64,000 nt of DNA from RPQJ01 sp963712815 (GTDB taxonomy: Bacteria; Pseudomonadota; Gammaproteobacteria; Steroidobacterales; Steroidobacteraceae), in the NCBI GenBank assembly GCA_963712815.1, contig CAVQJL010000012.1, positions 248,001 through 312,000 on the forward strand, in the 5' to 3' direction. Shown one piece after another: positions 1 to 8,931 of the stretch (position 1 is its first letter; each line of letters opens with the position of its first letter). The position numbers and the translations under genes are program-made. The notes under the pieces were generated by a model. It searched no databases and was not told where the DNA came from. It was given only the letters and a program-made list of their open reading frames with translations.

Positions 1-476
1 AGGTTGTGGCCGCAGCCGTGCCCGGCGGCGCCTTCGACGAGCGGCACCTTCTCGGGCAGCGCCTTCTGGGAGAGGCCGGGCAGCGCGTCGTACTCGCCCA
101 TCACGCCGATGACCGGGCGTCCCTCGCCATAGGTCGCAACGAACGCGGTCGGCATGCCGGCCACGCCGCGCTGCACGCGCAATCCCTGCCGCTCCGCGTA
201 GTCAGCCAGGGCCGCCGCCGAACGGTGCTCGCGCAGCGCGATCTCCGCGTAGGCCCAGATCCGGTCGGACAGCTCATTGAGGTCGGCCGCGTGCCGGTCG
301 ATCGAGTTGACCGCCGACTGCTTGGCGGCACTGGCCGCCGCGGGTGCCGCATCCGCAGCCGAGGGCGTCTCCGGCTGCGCATGTGGCACCGAGTGCACGT
401 CGGCGCGGGCCAATAGCGGCACCATGCCGGCGAGCAGCAGGATCAGGGCAGCACAGTTGCGGGGATCCGGTCGCAT
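1..476 (-). CDS. M20-family amidohydrolase, N-terminal part (cut by window edge)
   Basis: The reading frame starts at an ATG at 476 with GGAG about nine bases upstream and runs off the left edge without a stop. The first 25 or so residues look like a signal peptide, so the enzyme is probably periplasmic. A Ser/Ala-rich linker follows. The segment GEYDALPGLSQ and the later GHGCGHN are the zinc-binding region typical of M20D/AbgB-like hydrolases that cleave acyl or aminoacyl amides such as p-aminobenzoyl-glutamate. Only about 158 residues are visible, so the dimerisation domain and exact substrate class cannot be judged. It lies 31 bp downstream of queF on the same strand. Confidence 0.85.
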   Translation of the reverse strand, partial: MRPDPRNCAALILLLAGMVPLLARADVHSVPHAQPETPSAADAAPAAASAAKQSAVNSIDRHAADLNELSDRIWAYAEIALREHRSAAALADYAERQGLRVQRGVAGMPTAFVATYGEGRPVIGVMGEYDALPGLSQKALPEKVPLVEGAAGHGCGHN

Positions 477-507
477 TCACGTACTCCAGGGTCTCGGTCG
501 TCCAGAT

Positions 508-990
508 TCATCCACGGCCGCGGTATGGCGCAACGCCCGGATCGGGGATCCACAGGCTCGCCGGTGGCCGCCCCGTCTGCCAGAACACGTCGATCGGCAG
601 GCCGCCGCGCGGATACCAGTAGCCGCCGATGCGCAACCACCGGGGCGACAACAGATCGACCAGGCGCCCGGCGATCGCCAGCGTGCAGTCCTCGTGGAAG
701 GCCCCGTGATTGCGGAAGCTGGTCAGGTACAGCTTGAGGGACTTGCTCTCGACCAGCCATTTGCGCGGAGCGTAGTCGATCACGAGGTGCGCGAAATCCG
801 GCTGCCCGGTGATCGGGCACAGCGACGTGAACTCGGGCGCCGTGAAACGGGCCAGATAGAGCTTGGCCGGATGCGGATTCGCCACTCTTTCGAGCAGTGC
901 GGCCTCGGGGGATGCCGGAATGGCAGTTGGCGCACCGAGTTGCTTCAGCCCCGGGTACGGGGATGAATCCCGTTCGCGTCGGCTCGCCAT
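508..990 (-). CDS. queF: NADPH-dependent 7-cyano-7-deazaguanine reductase QueF
   Basis: QueF reduces the nitrile preQ0 to the amine preQ1 with NADPH in queuosine synthesis for tRNA modification. The protein is 160 residues, the size of the short single-domain type I QueF. The catalytic cysteine is C58 in FTSLCPITGQPDFA, with the conserved aspartate D65 just after it. Later conserved segments include ESKSLKLYL, the QueF motif, and NHGAFHEDC. The start at 990 is the ATG that places these motifs at the usual positions. It is transcribed toward the M20 hydrolase. No preQ1 riboswitch was recognised in the 131 bp upstream. Confidence 0.95.
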   Translation of the reverse strand: MASRRERDSSPYPGLKQLGAPTAIPASPEAALLERVANPHPAKLYLARFTAPEFTSLCPITGQPDFAHLVIDYAPRKWLVESKSLKLYLTSFRNHGAFHEDCTLAIAGRLVDLLSPRWLRIGGYWYPRGGLPIDVFWQTGRPPASLWIPDPGVAPYRGRG

Positions 991-1121
991 CGTTCGGGAG
1001 TCTCCATGCCACGTGGGGTCGGCACAGCTTGGGGCAATCGCGCCCCTCCCCGCAATGGCGGATGCCTGTTAAGCTCCGTTCAGCTACGCGCCAGAACGAC
1101 TAACAGAGCGCTGTACCCAGG

Positions 1122-1937
1122 ATGGTTATTGTCAAAGGCTCGAACGCCGCACGACCGCCGCGACTCCTCTACTCCCTGCTCGAAGGCCGGGCCCTGCTGG
1201 AAATGGCCTTGCTGCCGGCGTTGTTGCCGCTGCTGAGTGCGACCCCGCGGGGCGACGGCCATCCCGTGCTGCTCGTGCCCGGGTTCACCGCGAGCGACGC
1301 CACGCTCGTGGGTCTTCGCCTGTTCCTGCAGTCCCGCGGCTACCACGTCGAGACCTGGGGCCTCGGGCAGAACACCGGGTTCAAGCTGAAGTTCAGCCAG
1401 GCGCTCGAGCAGAAGGTGCGCTACATGCACCACCGGCATCGGCGCAAGGTGAGCGTCGTCGGCTGGAGCCTCGGCGGCGTGTACGGCTTCTACACCGCGC
1501 ACAGCGCGCCCGAATGCGTGCGCGCCGTCGTGTCGCTGGGCAGCCCGATGCGATTCTCGGCAGAGAGCTTCAAGACGCCGCTGCTGGTACGGGCGATCTA
1601 CCGGTATTTCGCGCACCCGATGGGGCCGGTCGCACACCTCGCGCACGTGCGCGCCAAGGTGCTTAAGGCACCGCCCCCCGTACCCTCGACTTGCATCTAT
1701 TCGATGACCGATGGCGTCGTGCCGCCGACCGCGTCGCGGATCGAGACAGAGGACGGCGATCACGAGAACATCTGGGTGCCCGGCAGCCACCTTGGCCTCG
1801 GATTCAACGCAGCCGTGATGTGGATCCTCGCCGACCGGCTCGCTCAGGCAGAGGGCGTCTGGCAGCCGTTTCGTCTCGACGGCAGGGTAGGCTCGCTCTA
1901 CGAGCAATTCGCGGGGCTCGTCGCCCGCGCAGCCTGA
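1122..1937 (+). CDS. alpha/beta-fold hydrolase (lipase-like)
   Basis: A 271-residue alpha/beta hydrolase. The oxyanion region VLLVPGFTASD is near residue 50. The nucleophile is S116 in GWSLGG. The likely acid is D197 (SMTDGVVPP) and the likely histidine is H223 (VPGSHLGLG). The motif layout resembles poly(hydroxyalkanoate)- or triacylglycerol-related esterases of the permease/lipase type found beside wax ester synthase genes. It is divergent from queF and convergent with the wax ester synthase gene at 1996, so a role in neutral lipid turnover is a reasonable inference. No signal peptide is obvious. The substrate is unknown. Confidence 0.85.
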   Translation: MVIVKGSNAARPPRLLYSLLEGRALLEMALLPALLPLLSATPRGDGHPVLLVPGFTASDATLVGLRLFLQSRGYHVETWGLGQNTGFKLKFSQALEQKVRYMHHRHRRKVSVVGWSLGGVYGFYTAHSAPECVRAVVSLGSPMRFSAESFKTPLLVRAIYRYFAHPMGPVAHLAHVRAKVLKAPPPVPSTCIYSMTDGVVPPTASRIETEDGDHENIWVPGSHLGLGFNAAVMWILADRLAQAEGVWQPFRLDGRVGSLYEQFAGLVARAA

Positions 1938-1995
1938 CCCGGTCCGAACAGGAGCGGCCAGGGCGGCCCTCGGCCGGTAGCCGTCCGAGCGGTGT

Positions 1996-3534
1996 TCAAG
2001 CCGCTTTGCGCTGTCTCCCGTTCCTCTTCCCCTTCCCCTTCGCCTTGGCTTTTGCCTTGGCCCGCTTCGCCGGCTTGGCGCCCTTCCGTGCCCGCGACTT
2101 GCGCTGGCGCGGCGCCGGGCGGTCGGCCAGCTCGAGGTATTCCTGGAACGATTCGCGTATGCAGAGCGCGAAGAACTCCGGATCGGGGATCTGTTCCCGG
2201 CACGAGGTGGGCGAGATGATGATCTTGCCGTCGTAGCTCGTCACCGAGAACACCAGTCCCATGCCGTCCGAGATCGGCATGATCGCCGAGAAATAGGTCA
2301 TCCGGGCTCCGTTCAGGTAGAGCGGGATGGCGGGCCCGGGCACGTTGGTGACCGTGCAGCTCGCGAGCGGCGCGCGCTGCCCGAGCCCGAGCGAGGATCC
2401 GGCGAGCAGCCGTGCCGTCACCGCCAGCGTCGCGGCCGGCGCGTGCTTGGTGATGTCGGTCAGCTCCTTGGCGCCCACGGCCTGCTCGATCTCGTCGGCG
2501 TTGGCGGTGTGCTGACGCACCGACCGCAGGCGCTCGACGGCGTCGGCGATCTCGGTGCCGAGCGGTACCCGCAGGAAACTCAATCCGGAGGGCTGGCGAC
2601 CCGCGCTGGCGTCGGCGTTGCGGATCGACAGCGGCGCGATCGCCACCAGGCTCGGCCCTGGCAGCTCGTCGTGGGTCAGCAGGTAGCGGCGCAGCGCCCC
2701 GCCGCAGACCGCGAGTACCGCGTCGTTGACCGTGGCACCCGGAACCAGCGCGCGGATGCGCCGCAACTCGTCGAGCGTGAACCGCCGGGTCTCGAACACC
2801 CGGTGCGGCGAGACTTCGGCGTTGAATCGGGTGATCGGCAATCGCTCGGGGTGCAGCCACAACTCGCCCAGCGAGCCGAGCACCGCCGGGGCCACGCGAC
2901 GGAGCGCACGCGTGAGCGGTGCCGCCACCATGAGGGGTTGCACGATGTTGTGCAGCGCCGCGCGGGCGAGCAGCGACAGCGAGCCGGGCGGCGACTCGGG
3001 GAACCAGGGCTCCGGCGGCTCCGGATGCGGGGGCAGCGCCGTCGTGTCGTGCAGGAGCGTGGTGATCTCCGCACCACCCCGCACGTCGATCGCGGCGTGG
3101 TGCACCTTGGTGAGCAGCGCAAAGCTGTCCGCCGGCAGGTCGAGGAAGGTGTCGAGCCCCTCGACGAGGTACAGCTCCCACAGCGGGCGCGACATGTCGA
3201 GCGGCCGGGCATGGATGCGCGAGGCCTGGATGCAGAACTGCCGCCAGTCGCCCGGATTCGGCAGCGCGATGTGGCGCACGTGGTACTCGAGGTCGAAGCG
3301 CTCGTCCTCGATCCAGTACGGGTGGTCGAGGTCGAGCGGAACACGCAGCAGCTTCTGGCGGAAGATCGGCGAGAGGTGCAGCCTGCTTTCGATGTACTTC
3401 AGCAGCCCCTTGAAGCGGACGCGGCCTCCGGGCGCCGTGGACGGATCGTAGATGTGGACGAGCGTGATGTTGGAATTCGCGTGTCCCGTCTCCGCGTAGA
3501 CGAAGCGGGCGTCCTCAGCGCGCAATTGACGCAT
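1996..3534 (-). CDS. wax ester synthase / acyl-CoA:diacylglycerol acyltransferase (WS/DGAT)
   Basis: WS/DGAT enzymes join acyl-CoA to a fatty alcohol or diacylglycerol to make storage wax ester or triacylglycerol at the inner membrane. The start is placed at the ATG at 3534 because the family normally begins with a MRQL-like segment (here MRQLRAEDARFVYAE). The frame stays open to an ATG at 3594. The acyltransferase motif is HHAAIDV: both histidines and the aspartate are kept, but the usual glycine after the aspartate is valine. A PLW motif (MSRPLWELYL) and an ND motif (VNDAVLAVCGG) are present. The C-terminal DUF1298 region is complete. The protein ends in an unusual Lys/Arg/Gly tail of about 30 residues. 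It is divergent from a second WS/DGAT gene at 3634. Confidence 0.92.
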   Translation of the reverse strand: MRQLRAEDARFVYAETGHANSNITLVHIYDPSTAPGGRVRFKGLLKYIESRLHLSPIFRQKLLRVPLDLDHPYWIEDERFDLEYHVRHIALPNPGDWRQFCIQASRIHARPLDMSRPLWELYLVEGLDTFLDLPADSFALLTKVHHAAIDVRGGAEITTLLHDTTALPPHPEPPEPWFPESPPGSLSLLARAALHNIVQPLMVAAPLTRALRRVAPAVLGSLGELWLHPERLPITRFNAEVSPHRVFETRRFTLDELRRIRALVPGATVNDAVLAVCGGALRRYLLTHDELPGPSLVAIAPLSIRNADASAGRQPSGLSFLRVPLGTEIADAVERLRSVRQHTANADEIEQAVGAKELTDITKHAPAATLAVTARLLAGSSLGLGQRAPLASCTVTNVPGPAIPLYLNGARMTYFSAIMPISDGMGLVFSVTSYDGKIIISPTSCREQIPDPEFFALCIRESFQEYLELADRPAPRQRKSRARKGAKPAKRAKAKAKAKGKGKRNGRQRKAA

Positions 3535-3633
3535 CTGTTCGTGCTCTCGATTCGCTGCCCGTCGCAGTCGGACCGAGTCTAGCACCGGCCGCATGGCGGC
3601 AAACGTTACGGATATCGCATACTCGTACCCAGA

Positions 3634-5058
3634 ATGCAGCGGCCCATCCAGCCCTTGGATCTGGCGTTCCTGTGGCTCGACCGGCCCGATACGCCGGCGA
3701 ACGTGGGCGTGCTGCTGCTGTTCGACCCGCCGCCGGGCCGAAGCTCTGCAAGCGTCGTCGGCCAGGTCGTGCGCGCCTATCGCAAGGCCCGCCCGTCCGC
3801 TCCGTTCGACGGCATTCCGGACCTGCCGCTACTCGGCTTGCCGCAGTGGCGCGCCGCGGCCCGCATCGATCCGCGTCGTCACGTCCGGCTCGAGCGGCTC
3901 TCGCCGCCGGGCGACCTCGACCAGCTCTGCCGCCTCGTTGCGGGGCTCCACGAGGGCATGCTCGACCGCTCGTACCCGCTGTTCAGCCTCGACGTGATCG
4001 ACGGTCTCGCCTCCGGACAGTGGGCGCTGTACCTGAAGTCACACCACGCGTACTGGGACGGCCGCTACGCGCTCGAGCGGATCTTCGGCAGTCTCGGCCA
4101 CGAGCCCGGCGCGCCGGGGCCGCCCTTCTTCGCCGCGGATGCCGAGGCCGGGACGCCGCCTGCAGAGGCGGACGTCGCTGCAAGCCTCGCCGGCGGGCTG
4201 CGGGGACTGCTCGCCCAGGCCGCGGGCCTGCGCGAGCTGTTCGCGTCCCTGTCGGCCCGCGCTCGACCCCATGCCACCCCGGCGGCGGGCAATCGCCCTT
4301 TCGCAGGCCCGCACACGCGATTCAACGACCCGGTGGCCGCCGGTCGCACATACGCGTGCTTCAGCCTGCCACTGAAGGAAATGCGTCACCTGGCTCGCGG
4401 CGCCGGCGGGACGCTGAACGACGTCGTGCTCGCGGTCGTGGATGCAGGCGTCACCCGCTTCCTGGCCGCCGCAGGCGAGCGCCCTTCCCAGCCGCTGGTG
4501 GCGATGTGCCCGGTTTCACTGCGCGAGCCAGGCGATCGCGAGGCCACCAGCAAGGTGTCCACGCTGTTCGTGCCCCTGGGTTCGCCGCGCCACGGCGCTG
4601 CGACCCGCCTGCGGCGCATCGTCGCCAACACGCAGGCCGCCAAGGCGGAATTTCGCGGCCTGTCGCGCGAGGCCGCGCTCGACTACGCGGCACTCGCCTT
4701 CGGCCTGTGGTTCGCCTCGAGCACGCTCGGTCTCGGCGCCGTCACGAGGCCGGTGATCAACCTCGTGGTGTCCAACGTCGGCGCCGTCGAAGGTCCGCGC
4801 TACCTCGGCGCCTCCCGCCTCGCTGCAGCCTACCCGGTGTCGATGCTGGCGGATCCCGCGGGCCTGAACGTGACGACGGTCTCGGTCAACGACCGCATGG
4901 ATTTCGGCATCGTCGCCAACGCGGCCGTCGCCGATGCCGGCGAAATCGCACGCGCCTGCGAGACAGCCTTCGAGGAGCTGCGGCGCGCGTCCCGTCGCCC
5001 GCGCCGCGCCGCCGGACGGCGCTCAGGTACCGGGCCGTCCGCTCCGATCAGGACTTGA
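3634..5058 (+). CDS. second WS/DGAT-family acyltransferase
   Basis: A 474-residue WS/DGAT paralogue. The active-site motif is canonical, HHAYWDG at residues 137-143. The ND motif appears as TLNDVVLAVVDAG, and the C-terminal domain has the family segment NLVVSNVGAVEGP. It begins with QPLDLAFLWLDRPDTPANVG, a normal N terminus for the family, so the ATG at 3634 is favoured although no strong ribosome binding site is seen. It is divergent from the first WS/DGAT gene, and its 3' end overlaps the convergent SDR gene by 11 bp. The paralogues differ in length and in the motif glycine, so different acyl acceptors are possible. Confidence 0.9.
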   Translation: MQRPIQPLDLAFLWLDRPDTPANVGVLLLFDPPPGRSSASVVGQVVRAYRKARPSAPFDGIPDLPLLGLPQWRAAARIDPRRHVRLERLSPPGDLDQLCRLVAGLHEGMLDRSYPLFSLDVIDGLASGQWALYLKSHHAYWDGRYALERIFGSLGHEPGAPGPPFFAADAEAGTPPAEADVAASLAGGLRGLLAQAAGLRELFASLSARARPHATPAAGNRPFAGPHTRFNDPVAAGRTYACFSLPLKEMRHLARGAGGTLNDVVLAVVDAGVTRFLAAAGERPSQPLVAMCPVSLREPGDREATSKVSTLFVPLGSPRHGAATRLRRIVANTQAAKAEFRGLSREAALDYAALAFGLWFASSTLGLGAVTRPVINLVVSNVGAVEGPRYLGASRLAAAYPVSMLADPAGLNVTTVSVNDRMDFGIVANAAVADAGEIARACETAFEELRRASRRPRRAAGRRSGTGPSAPIRT

Positions 5059-5854
5059 CCTTCAGGAACCCGCCCGTGCGCAGTCCGTCGCGCAAGCGTC
5101 TCATGCCCGTGATCCAGCGATCGTAATCGCCGGCTTTGCGCTGGAAGAAGCCCAGCACCTCCGGGTGCGTCAGGATCAGGAAGGTCCCGCCCTCGATGCC
5201 ATCGGCGATTGCAGTCGCAGCCTGCTCCACCGTCAGCACACCCGGCAGTGCGCCCGCCGCCGTCGATTCGTCGAGCCCGGTGATCGCGGTGGCCACGTAC
5301 TGCGGGCACACGACCGAGACCTGGATGCCCCGGTCGCCATAGGTGATCGCGAGCGACTCGGCGAGGCCGACCGCGGCGTGCTTGGTGGCGCTGTAGGGCG
5401 TGTCGCCCACCTGGTTCAGCAGGCCGGCTGCCGAGGCGACGTTGACGAGGCACCCCGTGCCGCGCCCGAGCATGCCCGGCAGCACGGCGCGGCAGGCGCG
5501 CGCGTGGGCCATCACGTGCACGTCCCACATGCGCTGCCAGACGGCGTCGGGCGCCGAAAGCGCGTCCTCGAGGTCGAGCGCCCGGGCGCCGAAGCCGGCG
5601 TTCGAGACGAGCACATCCACGCGGCCGTAGCGCGCTTCAGCGGTGCGCACCATGGACTCTACTGCGCCGGCGTCCGCGACGTCGCACTGCACCGCGAGGC
5701 CGTCGCAGGCGGCTGCGGTCGCCTGCGCGAGCCCGCCATCGAGGTCGGCGGCGACGATTCCGGCCGCGCCGCGGCGCACGGACTCCCGACACAACGCCCG
5801 ACCGATGCCGCGCCCCGCGCCGGTCACCAGGACCACCTTGCCACTGAGCTGCAT
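5048..5854 (-). CDS. SDR-family oxidoreductase
   Basis: A classical short-chain dehydrogenase of 268 residues. The Rossmann nucleotide motif TGAGRGIG is at residues 11-18. The NNAG-type motif reads VSNAGFG. The catalytic serine lies in VNVASAAG and the Tyr/Lys pair in YSATKHA. The gene ends a minus-strand run with an acyl-CoA dehydrogenase and an APH-type phosphotransferase, separated from the dehydrogenase by 6 bp. In that setting it probably oxidises or reduces a hydroxyacyl or oxoacyl intermediate, but the substrate cannot be read from the sequence. Confidence 0.88.
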   Translation of the reverse strand: MQLSGKVVLVTGAGRGIGRALCRESVRRGAAGIVAADLDGGLAQATAAACDGLAVQCDVADAGAVESMVRTAEARYGRVDVLVSNAGFGARALDLEDALSAPDAVWQRMWDVHVMAHARACRAVLPGMLGRGTGCLVNVASAAGLLNQVGDTPYSATKHAAVGLAESLAITYGDRGIQVSVVCPQYVATAITGLDESTAAGALPGVLTVEQAATAIADGIEGGTFLILTHPEVLGFFQRKAGDYDRWITGMRRLRDGLRTGGFLKVKS

Positions 5855-5860
5855 GGCGAC

Positions 5861-7084
5861 TCAGCGGGCGAGGTGGCGGGACAGTTCGAGCTTGGCGATG
5901 TGGTTGCGGTGCACCTCGTCCGGCCCGTCGGCGATGCGCAAGGTGCGCGAGTTGGCATACAGCCAGCCGAGCCCGAAGTCGTCCGACACGCCGGCGCCGC
6001 CGAACAGCTGGATGGCCTCGTCGATCACCTCGCAGGCGACGTTGGGCGCCACCACCTTGATCATGGCGATCTCCTTCTGCGCCGCCTTGTTGCCGGCCAC
6101 GTCCATCTTCCAGGCCGCGTGCAGCACCAGCAGCCGCGCCTGGTCGATCTTCATGCGCGCATCGGCGATGCGCTCGCGCCACACGCCCTGCTCGGCGAGG
6201 TGCTTGCCGAATGCGACGCGCGCCAGCGAGCGCTTGCACATCGCCTCGAGGGCGCGCTCGGCGGCGCCGATCAGCCGCATGCAGTGGTGGATGCGTCCGG
6301 GGCCGAGCCGGCCTTGCGCGATCTCGAAGCCGCGACCCTCGCCGAGCAGCAGGTTCGCGACCGGCACGCGCACGTTTTCGAACTCGATCTCGGAGTGGCC
6401 GTGCGGCGCGTCGTCGTAGCCGAACACCGGCACCTGGCGCACGACCCGCACGCCCGGCGCGTCCATCGGTACCAGGATCATGGACTGCTGGCGGTGGCGG
6501 TTCTCGTTCTTCGGGTCGGTCTTGCCCATGAAGATCAGGATCCGGCAGCGGGGGTCGCCGGCGCCCGACGTCCACCACTTGCGGCCGTTGATCACGAAGT
6601 CGTCGCCGTCACGCACGATGCTCGCGGCGATGTTGGTCGCGTCCGACGAGGCGACTGCCGGCTCGGTCATGGCGAAGCCCGAGCGGATCTCGCCCGCGAG
6701 CAGCGGCGTGAGCCACTCGCGCTTCTGTGCCTCGTTGCCGTAGCGGACCAGCACTTCCATGTTGCCGGTGTCGGGCGCCGAGCAGTTGAAGGCCTCGGGA
6801 CCGAGGTGCGAGCGGCCCATGATCTCGCAGAGCGGCGCGTACTCGAGGTTGGTAAGCCCCGCGCCGAACTCCGACTCCGGCAACCACAGGTTCCACAGTC
6901 CCTGCGCCTGCGCTTTCCGCTTCAGCTCCTCGACGACGCGCGTCGGCACCCACGCATTGCCGGCGCGCCGGTTGGCGGCGATCTCCTCGTGGAATCGCGC
7001 CTCGTTCTGATAGACGTGCTCGTCCATGAAGGCGCCGACGCGCTGCTGCAGGTCCTTCACCTTGGGGGAAAACTCGAAGTCCAT
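5861..7084 (-). CDS. acyl-CoA dehydrogenase, ACAD10/11-like (LvaC-like)
   Basis: A 407-residue flavin-dependent acyl-CoA dehydrogenase. Typical segments are FAMTEPAVASSDATN (flavin/substrate region), NGRKWWTSGA, QLFGGAGVSDDFGL and the C-terminal RTLRIADGPDEVH. Its closest recognisable type is the dehydrogenase found beside, or fused to, an APH-type kinase: human ACAD10/11 and bacterial LvaC. Here the APH gene ends only 10 bp upstream. In the Lva pathway such dehydrogenases act on a 4-phospho-acyl-CoA made by the kinase. Reading this pair as 4-hydroxyacyl-CoA enzymes is inference from gene pairing and family type. Confidence 0.9.
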   Translation of the reverse strand: MDFEFSPKVKDLQQRVGAFMDEHVYQNEARFHEEIAANRRAGNAWVPTRVVEELKRKAQAQGLWNLWLPESEFGAGLTNLEYAPLCEIMGRSHLGPEAFNCSAPDTGNMEVLVRYGNEAQKREWLTPLLAGEIRSGFAMTEPAVASSDATNIAASIVRDGDDFVINGRKWWTSGAGDPRCRILIFMGKTDPKNENRHRQQSMILVPMDAPGVRVVRQVPVFGYDDAPHGHSEIEFENVRVPVANLLLGEGRGFEIAQGRLGPGRIHHCMRLIGAAERALEAMCKRSLARVAFGKHLAEQGVWRERIADARMKIDQARLLVLHAAWKMDVAGNKAAQKEIAMIKVVAPNVACEVIDEAIQLFGGAGVSDDFGLGWLYANSRTLRIADGPDEVHRNHIAKLELSRHLAR

Positions 7085-7094
7085 GGGGATCTCC

Positions 7095-8159
7095 TCAGGA
7101 AAGCTTGAGCCGCTCGACCTGGCGCCAGGCCATCTCTGCGAGCGGACGGGCCGCGCGGCCCGTCTCGAGCGCCTGCGCGCTCGAGGCGTTGCCCTGCAGT
7201 GCGCGCGCCATCACGCCCTGCACGATCGCGGCGATGCGAAACATGTTGTAGACGATGTAGTACTCCCAGTCGCGCGGCTCGATGCCCGCACGACCGGTGC
7301 GCCGGCAGTACGCGGCGACGTAGTCCTGCTCGGAGGGGATTCCAAGCGCGGCGAGGCCGAGCCCTCCGAGGCCCCGGAACACGCCGGGCGGGATGCGCCA
7401 GACCATGCAGTGGTAGGCGAAGTCGGCGAGCGGGTGGCCGAGGGTGGACAGTTCCCAGTCGAGCACGGCGAGGATGCGCGGCTCCGCGGGATGGAAGATC
7501 ACGTTGTCGATGCGGTAGTCGCCGTGCACGATGCGCGTCTCGTCGCCCGCCGGGATGTTCTCCGGCAGCCAGCCGATCAGCCGGTCCATGGCCTCGATCT
7601 TCTCGGTCTGGGAGGCGAGGTACTGCTTGCTCCAGCGCGCCACCTGGCGGGCGATGTATTCGCCCGGGCGGCCATAGTCGCCGAGTCCGGCCGCCACGTA
7701 GTCCACGCTGTGCAGCGCGGCGATCACGCGGTTGATCTCCTCGTGCACGGCCGCGCGCTCGTCGCGAGGGATGTCCGGCAGCTGGGGGTCCCAGAACACG
7801 CGGCCGGCCACGTACTCCATGACGTAGAACGCGGTGCCGATCACGTCGTCGTCCTCGCACAGCGCGAGCGCCCTCGCCACGGGCACATCGGTGTCCGCGA
7901 GCGCGCGGATCACGCGGTACTCGCGGTCCACGGCGTGCGCGGACGGCAGCAACTTGCCCGGCGGCTTTCGCCGGAGCACAAAGCGCTGCCCGCCCGCCGC
8001 GAGCAGGTAGGTCGGGTTCGACTGCCCGCCCTTGAACTGGGCGATCTCGAGCGGGCCGTCGAGCGGCGCGACGTTGCGAGTGAGCCACGCCGAGAGCCGC
8101 TCACCCTCGATGGCGTTGCGGGGCGCAACGGGCCGGGTATCGGCAGGCATCTGGGTCAT
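7095..8159 (-). CDS. APH-type phosphotransferase (ACAD10/11 kinase-domain / LvaA-like)
   Basis: A 354-residue aminoglycoside-phosphotransferase-fold kinase. The start is the ATG at 8159 (MTQMPADTRP). The open frame extends to 8276, but that extension overlaps the next gene and is not protein-like. The N lobe has QFKGGQSNPTYLL. The catalytic loop is VHGDYRIDNVIF and the metal-binding aspartate is in VLDWELSTLGHPLAD. These are hallmarks of the family that accompanies ACAD10/11-like dehydrogenases, not of antibiotic-modifying enzymes. Expected substrate class by analogy with LvaA is a hydroxyacyl-CoA. It sits 10 bp from the dehydrogenase gene and 13 bp from the SDR gene upstream. Confidence 0.9.
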   Translation of the reverse strand: MTQMPADTRPVAPRNAIEGERLSAWLTRNVAPLDGPLEIAQFKGGQSNPTYLLAAGGQRFVLRRKPPGKLLPSAHAVDREYRVIRALADTDVPVARALALCEDDDVIGTAFYVMEYVAGRVFWDPQLPDIPRDERAAVHEEINRVIAALHSVDYVAAGLGDYGRPGEYIARQVARWSKQYLASQTEKIEAMDRLIGWLPENIPAGDETRIVHGDYRIDNVIFHPAEPRILAVLDWELSTLGHPLADFAYHCMVWRIPPGVFRGLGGLGLAALGIPSEQDYVAAYCRRTGRAGIEPRDWEYYIVYNMFRIAAIVQGVMARALQGNASSAQALETGRAARPLAEMAWRQVERLKLS

Positions 8160-8172
8160 CGAGTCGGAGTCC

Positions 8173-8922
8173 TCAGGCTCGTCGGGGCTTGGGCGCAAGC
8201 AAGGCCGTGGGTACGAACCGCAGGAGCGGCGCCAGCAGTGTCCACGGCCACACCGGCACGTAGCGGTGGCCGACACGCCGCTCGATCATGCGGGCCATGA
8301 GCGCACCGCCGCGCTCGAGGGGGATCACGAACGGCCGGTTCTTCACGGCGCGGTTCATGTCGGTGTCGATGTAGCCCGGTGCGAGCTCGGTGACCGTGAT
8401 CGGCTCGTGGCGCACCTCGGCACGCAAAGCCTGCACGTAACGATGCAGCCCGGCCTTCGCCGCCGAGTAGGCGCCCATGAACGGCATCCCGCGCGAGCCC
8501 GCCACCGAGGTGATCGCGACGATCTGTCCTCCGCCCTGCGCGCGCAGCCGCGGCAGCGCGAACTCGATCGTGGCGATCGCGCCGGTGAGATTGGTGTCGA
8601 GCGTCTGGCGCATCTGCTCGAACTTGCCGCGGCCAACGGGCAGTGAGTAGCCGACCCCCGCATTCACGACCACGACGTCCAGGCGACCGAACTCGCTCGC
8701 CGCCCGCCCGAGCGCGGCGTCGATCGAGCCGAAGTCCGTCACGTCGAGGGCCATGGGCAGCGCTGCGGCCGCGCCGAGCCCCGGCAGGCGCGCCGCCAGC
8801 GTCTCGAGCCGCTCGAGGCGGCGCGCGGCGATGGCGACGGCATAACCGCGGCGCGCGAACTCGCCGGCGAGTGCCTCACCGATGCCGGAGGACGCGCCCG
8901 TGATGAAAATGGATCGCGTCAC
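8173..8922 (-). CDS. SDR-family oxidoreductase
   Basis: A 249-residue short-chain dehydrogenase. The cofactor motif is TGASSGIGEAL at the N terminus. The arginine pair following beta-strand 2 (AARRLERLE) suggests NADP(H) preference. VVNAGVG, ITSVAGSRG and YSAAKAG supply the NNAG, serine and Tyr-Lys positions. The C terminus (TLLAPLLRFVPTALL) is hydrophobic, so the enzyme may associate with the membrane. It is in line with the acyl-CoA dehydrogenase genes on either side and probably co-transcribed with them. Confidence 0.88.
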   Translation of the reverse strand: MTRSIFITGASSGIGEALAGEFARRGYAVAIAARRLERLETLAARLPGLGAAAALPMALDVTDFGSIDAALGRAASEFGRLDVVVVNAGVGYSLPVGRGKFEQMRQTLDTNLTGAIATIEFALPRLRAQGGGQIVAITSVAGSRGMPFMGAYSAAKAGLHRYVQALRAEVRHEPITVTELAPGYIDTDMNRAVKNRPFVIPLERGGALMARMIERRVGHRYVPVWPWTLLAPLLRFVPTALLAPKPRRA

Positions 8923-8931
8923 GGCCTGCCC

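Noticed and set aside
991..1121. preQ1 riboswitch upstream of queF
   Set aside because: No preQ1-type pseudoknot or A-rich tail could be found by eye.
3672..5126. Long plus-strand frame overlapping the second WS/DGAT gene
   Set aside because: It is an Arg/Gly/Ala-rich shadow frame of GC-rich DNA and has no motifs. The WS/DGAT frame carries the family motifs.
7095..8159. Aminoglycoside resistance gene
   Set aside because: The APH fold is that of the kinases paired with ACAD10/11-like dehydrogenases, and the gene sits in a lipid operon.
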